64,000 bases of DNA, taken from NCBI RefSeq assembly GCF_905475345.1, contig NC_066586.1, forward strand, positions 3,263,501 to 3,327,500. The letters are read 5' to 3'. The DNA comes from Vespula vulgaris. Taxonomy: Eukaryota > Arthropoda > Insecta > Hymenoptera > Vespidae. Below the pieces are notes generated by a model, which searched no databases, was not told the DNA's origin, and saw nothing but the letters and a program-made list of their open reading frames with translations. The position numbers were made by a program, and so were the translations under genes. This document shows positions 63,501-64,000 of the stretch, in pieces (within the stretch, counting starts at the first letter, position 1; each line of letters starts with the position of its first letter).

Positions 63501-64000
63501 ATATGCAAATAATATGCGAGAATCATCATCGTTACTGTCGGTATTATTAAATTGCAACGAATTTCACGGATATTGTTCAATAGTAATGACTAATGAATAA
63601 CGAGAGTGACAATGACAGGACGAAACGTTAAAGGTAGTTGACCGATTGCCTGAAATTAATGACAATGATAATAGTAATAATTACGATATGTTTTCAAAGT
63701 TTCGTCTAGCGAAGATTAACTGTGATTCTTGAACGAATGAATTTCGACGAGACAATAATAACTCGTGAATCGACAGCCCTTATCCGACGTGCGATTATAT
63801 TCTATTATCACGATGTCAATCATAAAGTTTAGCGTTTCGCGAAACATGTATTAGAAATTAGGTTTCTATGCTACAGAGAGAAACATAAATTGAATGTATT
63901 CTTCGGAGTATGGATTTTAATGAATTATTTGCATAATGATTTGACGTGTACAACGATGGGATAATAATTAATGACGACCAACGAAATAAATAAAATTCTT
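57561..64000. other. Non-coding right end of the window, no gene seen
   Basis: Contains inverted 12-mers at 58085 and 59688 (given separately), (AT)n at 61167-61190, pyrimidine tracts at 59899-59945 and purine tracts at 62130-62190. The stretches 60460-60700 and 63480-63960 are AT-rich, low in simple repeats and rich in TAAT-like cores. No exon or RNA gene was recognised. Confidence 0.5.
58085..59699. mobile_element. Possible element bounded by inverted 12-mers TATACCGGGTGT
   Basis: TATACCGGGTGT at 58085-58096 recurs exactly as its reverse complement at 59688-59699. The 1.6-kb interval contains no transposase-like frame. GC-containing 12-mers rarely recur by chance in AT-rich DNA, so a non-autonomous element or two insertions of one short repeat are possible. 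Target-site duplications were not evident. Confidence 0.3.

Overview
The window looks like nuclear DNA of an insect, most likely an aculeate hymenopteran (bee, wasp or ant). This rests on an AT-rich background with frequent CpG, an extreme load of (GA)n/(CT)n, (AT)n and trinucleotide microsatellites, GT-AG introns of 0.26 to 5 kb, and short dispersed repeats with ends of the type TATACCGGGTGT. It is not prokaryotic: nothing resembles operons, and almost all open frames over 60 codons are low-complexity translations of microsatellites (poly-Ser/Leu, poly-Arg/Glu, poly-Asp).

One protein-coding gene can be supported, on the minus strand in the left third. Six coding exons join with fully consistent GT-AG boundaries and phases: 21689-21551, 19898-19834, 14973-14722, 10791-10474, 7142-6845 and 6584-6442. 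A possible seventh, terminal exon lies at 4218-4166. Together they encode about 405 residues of a secreted or extracellular protein with 18 cysteines and four consecutive cysteine-rich modules. From memory these resemble the arthropod modules called DUF7044, DUF7043, DUF7042 and DUF7045. The function of the family is unknown to me. The first exon, expected to carry the initiator Met and signal peptide, was not found. It is either in the remaining 42 kb to the right or beyond the window, so the first intron is probably very long.

Layout: 1-4165, 3' flank with microsatellites and a small element with inverted-repeat-like ends; 4166-21689, the gene, whose introns carry a trinucleotide hairpin, a (TCC)n tract beside the 65-nt exon, and short palindromes; 21690-64000, no recognisable gene. 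This last part is probably first intron or intergenic DNA. It contains a locally duplicated element (26.0/26.6 kb), GC-rich islands (41.8-42.2 and 45.1-45.5 kb), a repeat complex at 49.1-50.2 kb (an inverted repeat followed by a nested 14-bp repeat with a roughly 130-bp higher-order period), a GC-rich palindrome region at 50.3-50.5 kb, a 1.6-kb interval bounded by inverted 12-mers at 58.1-59.7 kb, and non-repetitive stretches at 57.1-57.6 and 60.4-60.7 kb that could be conserved regulatory DNA.

I found no tRNA, rRNA, recognisable miRNA, CRISPR array or complete transposase gene. The clearest observations are the split cysteine-rich gene and the 49-50 kb repeat complex. Nothing here proves a new biological system.
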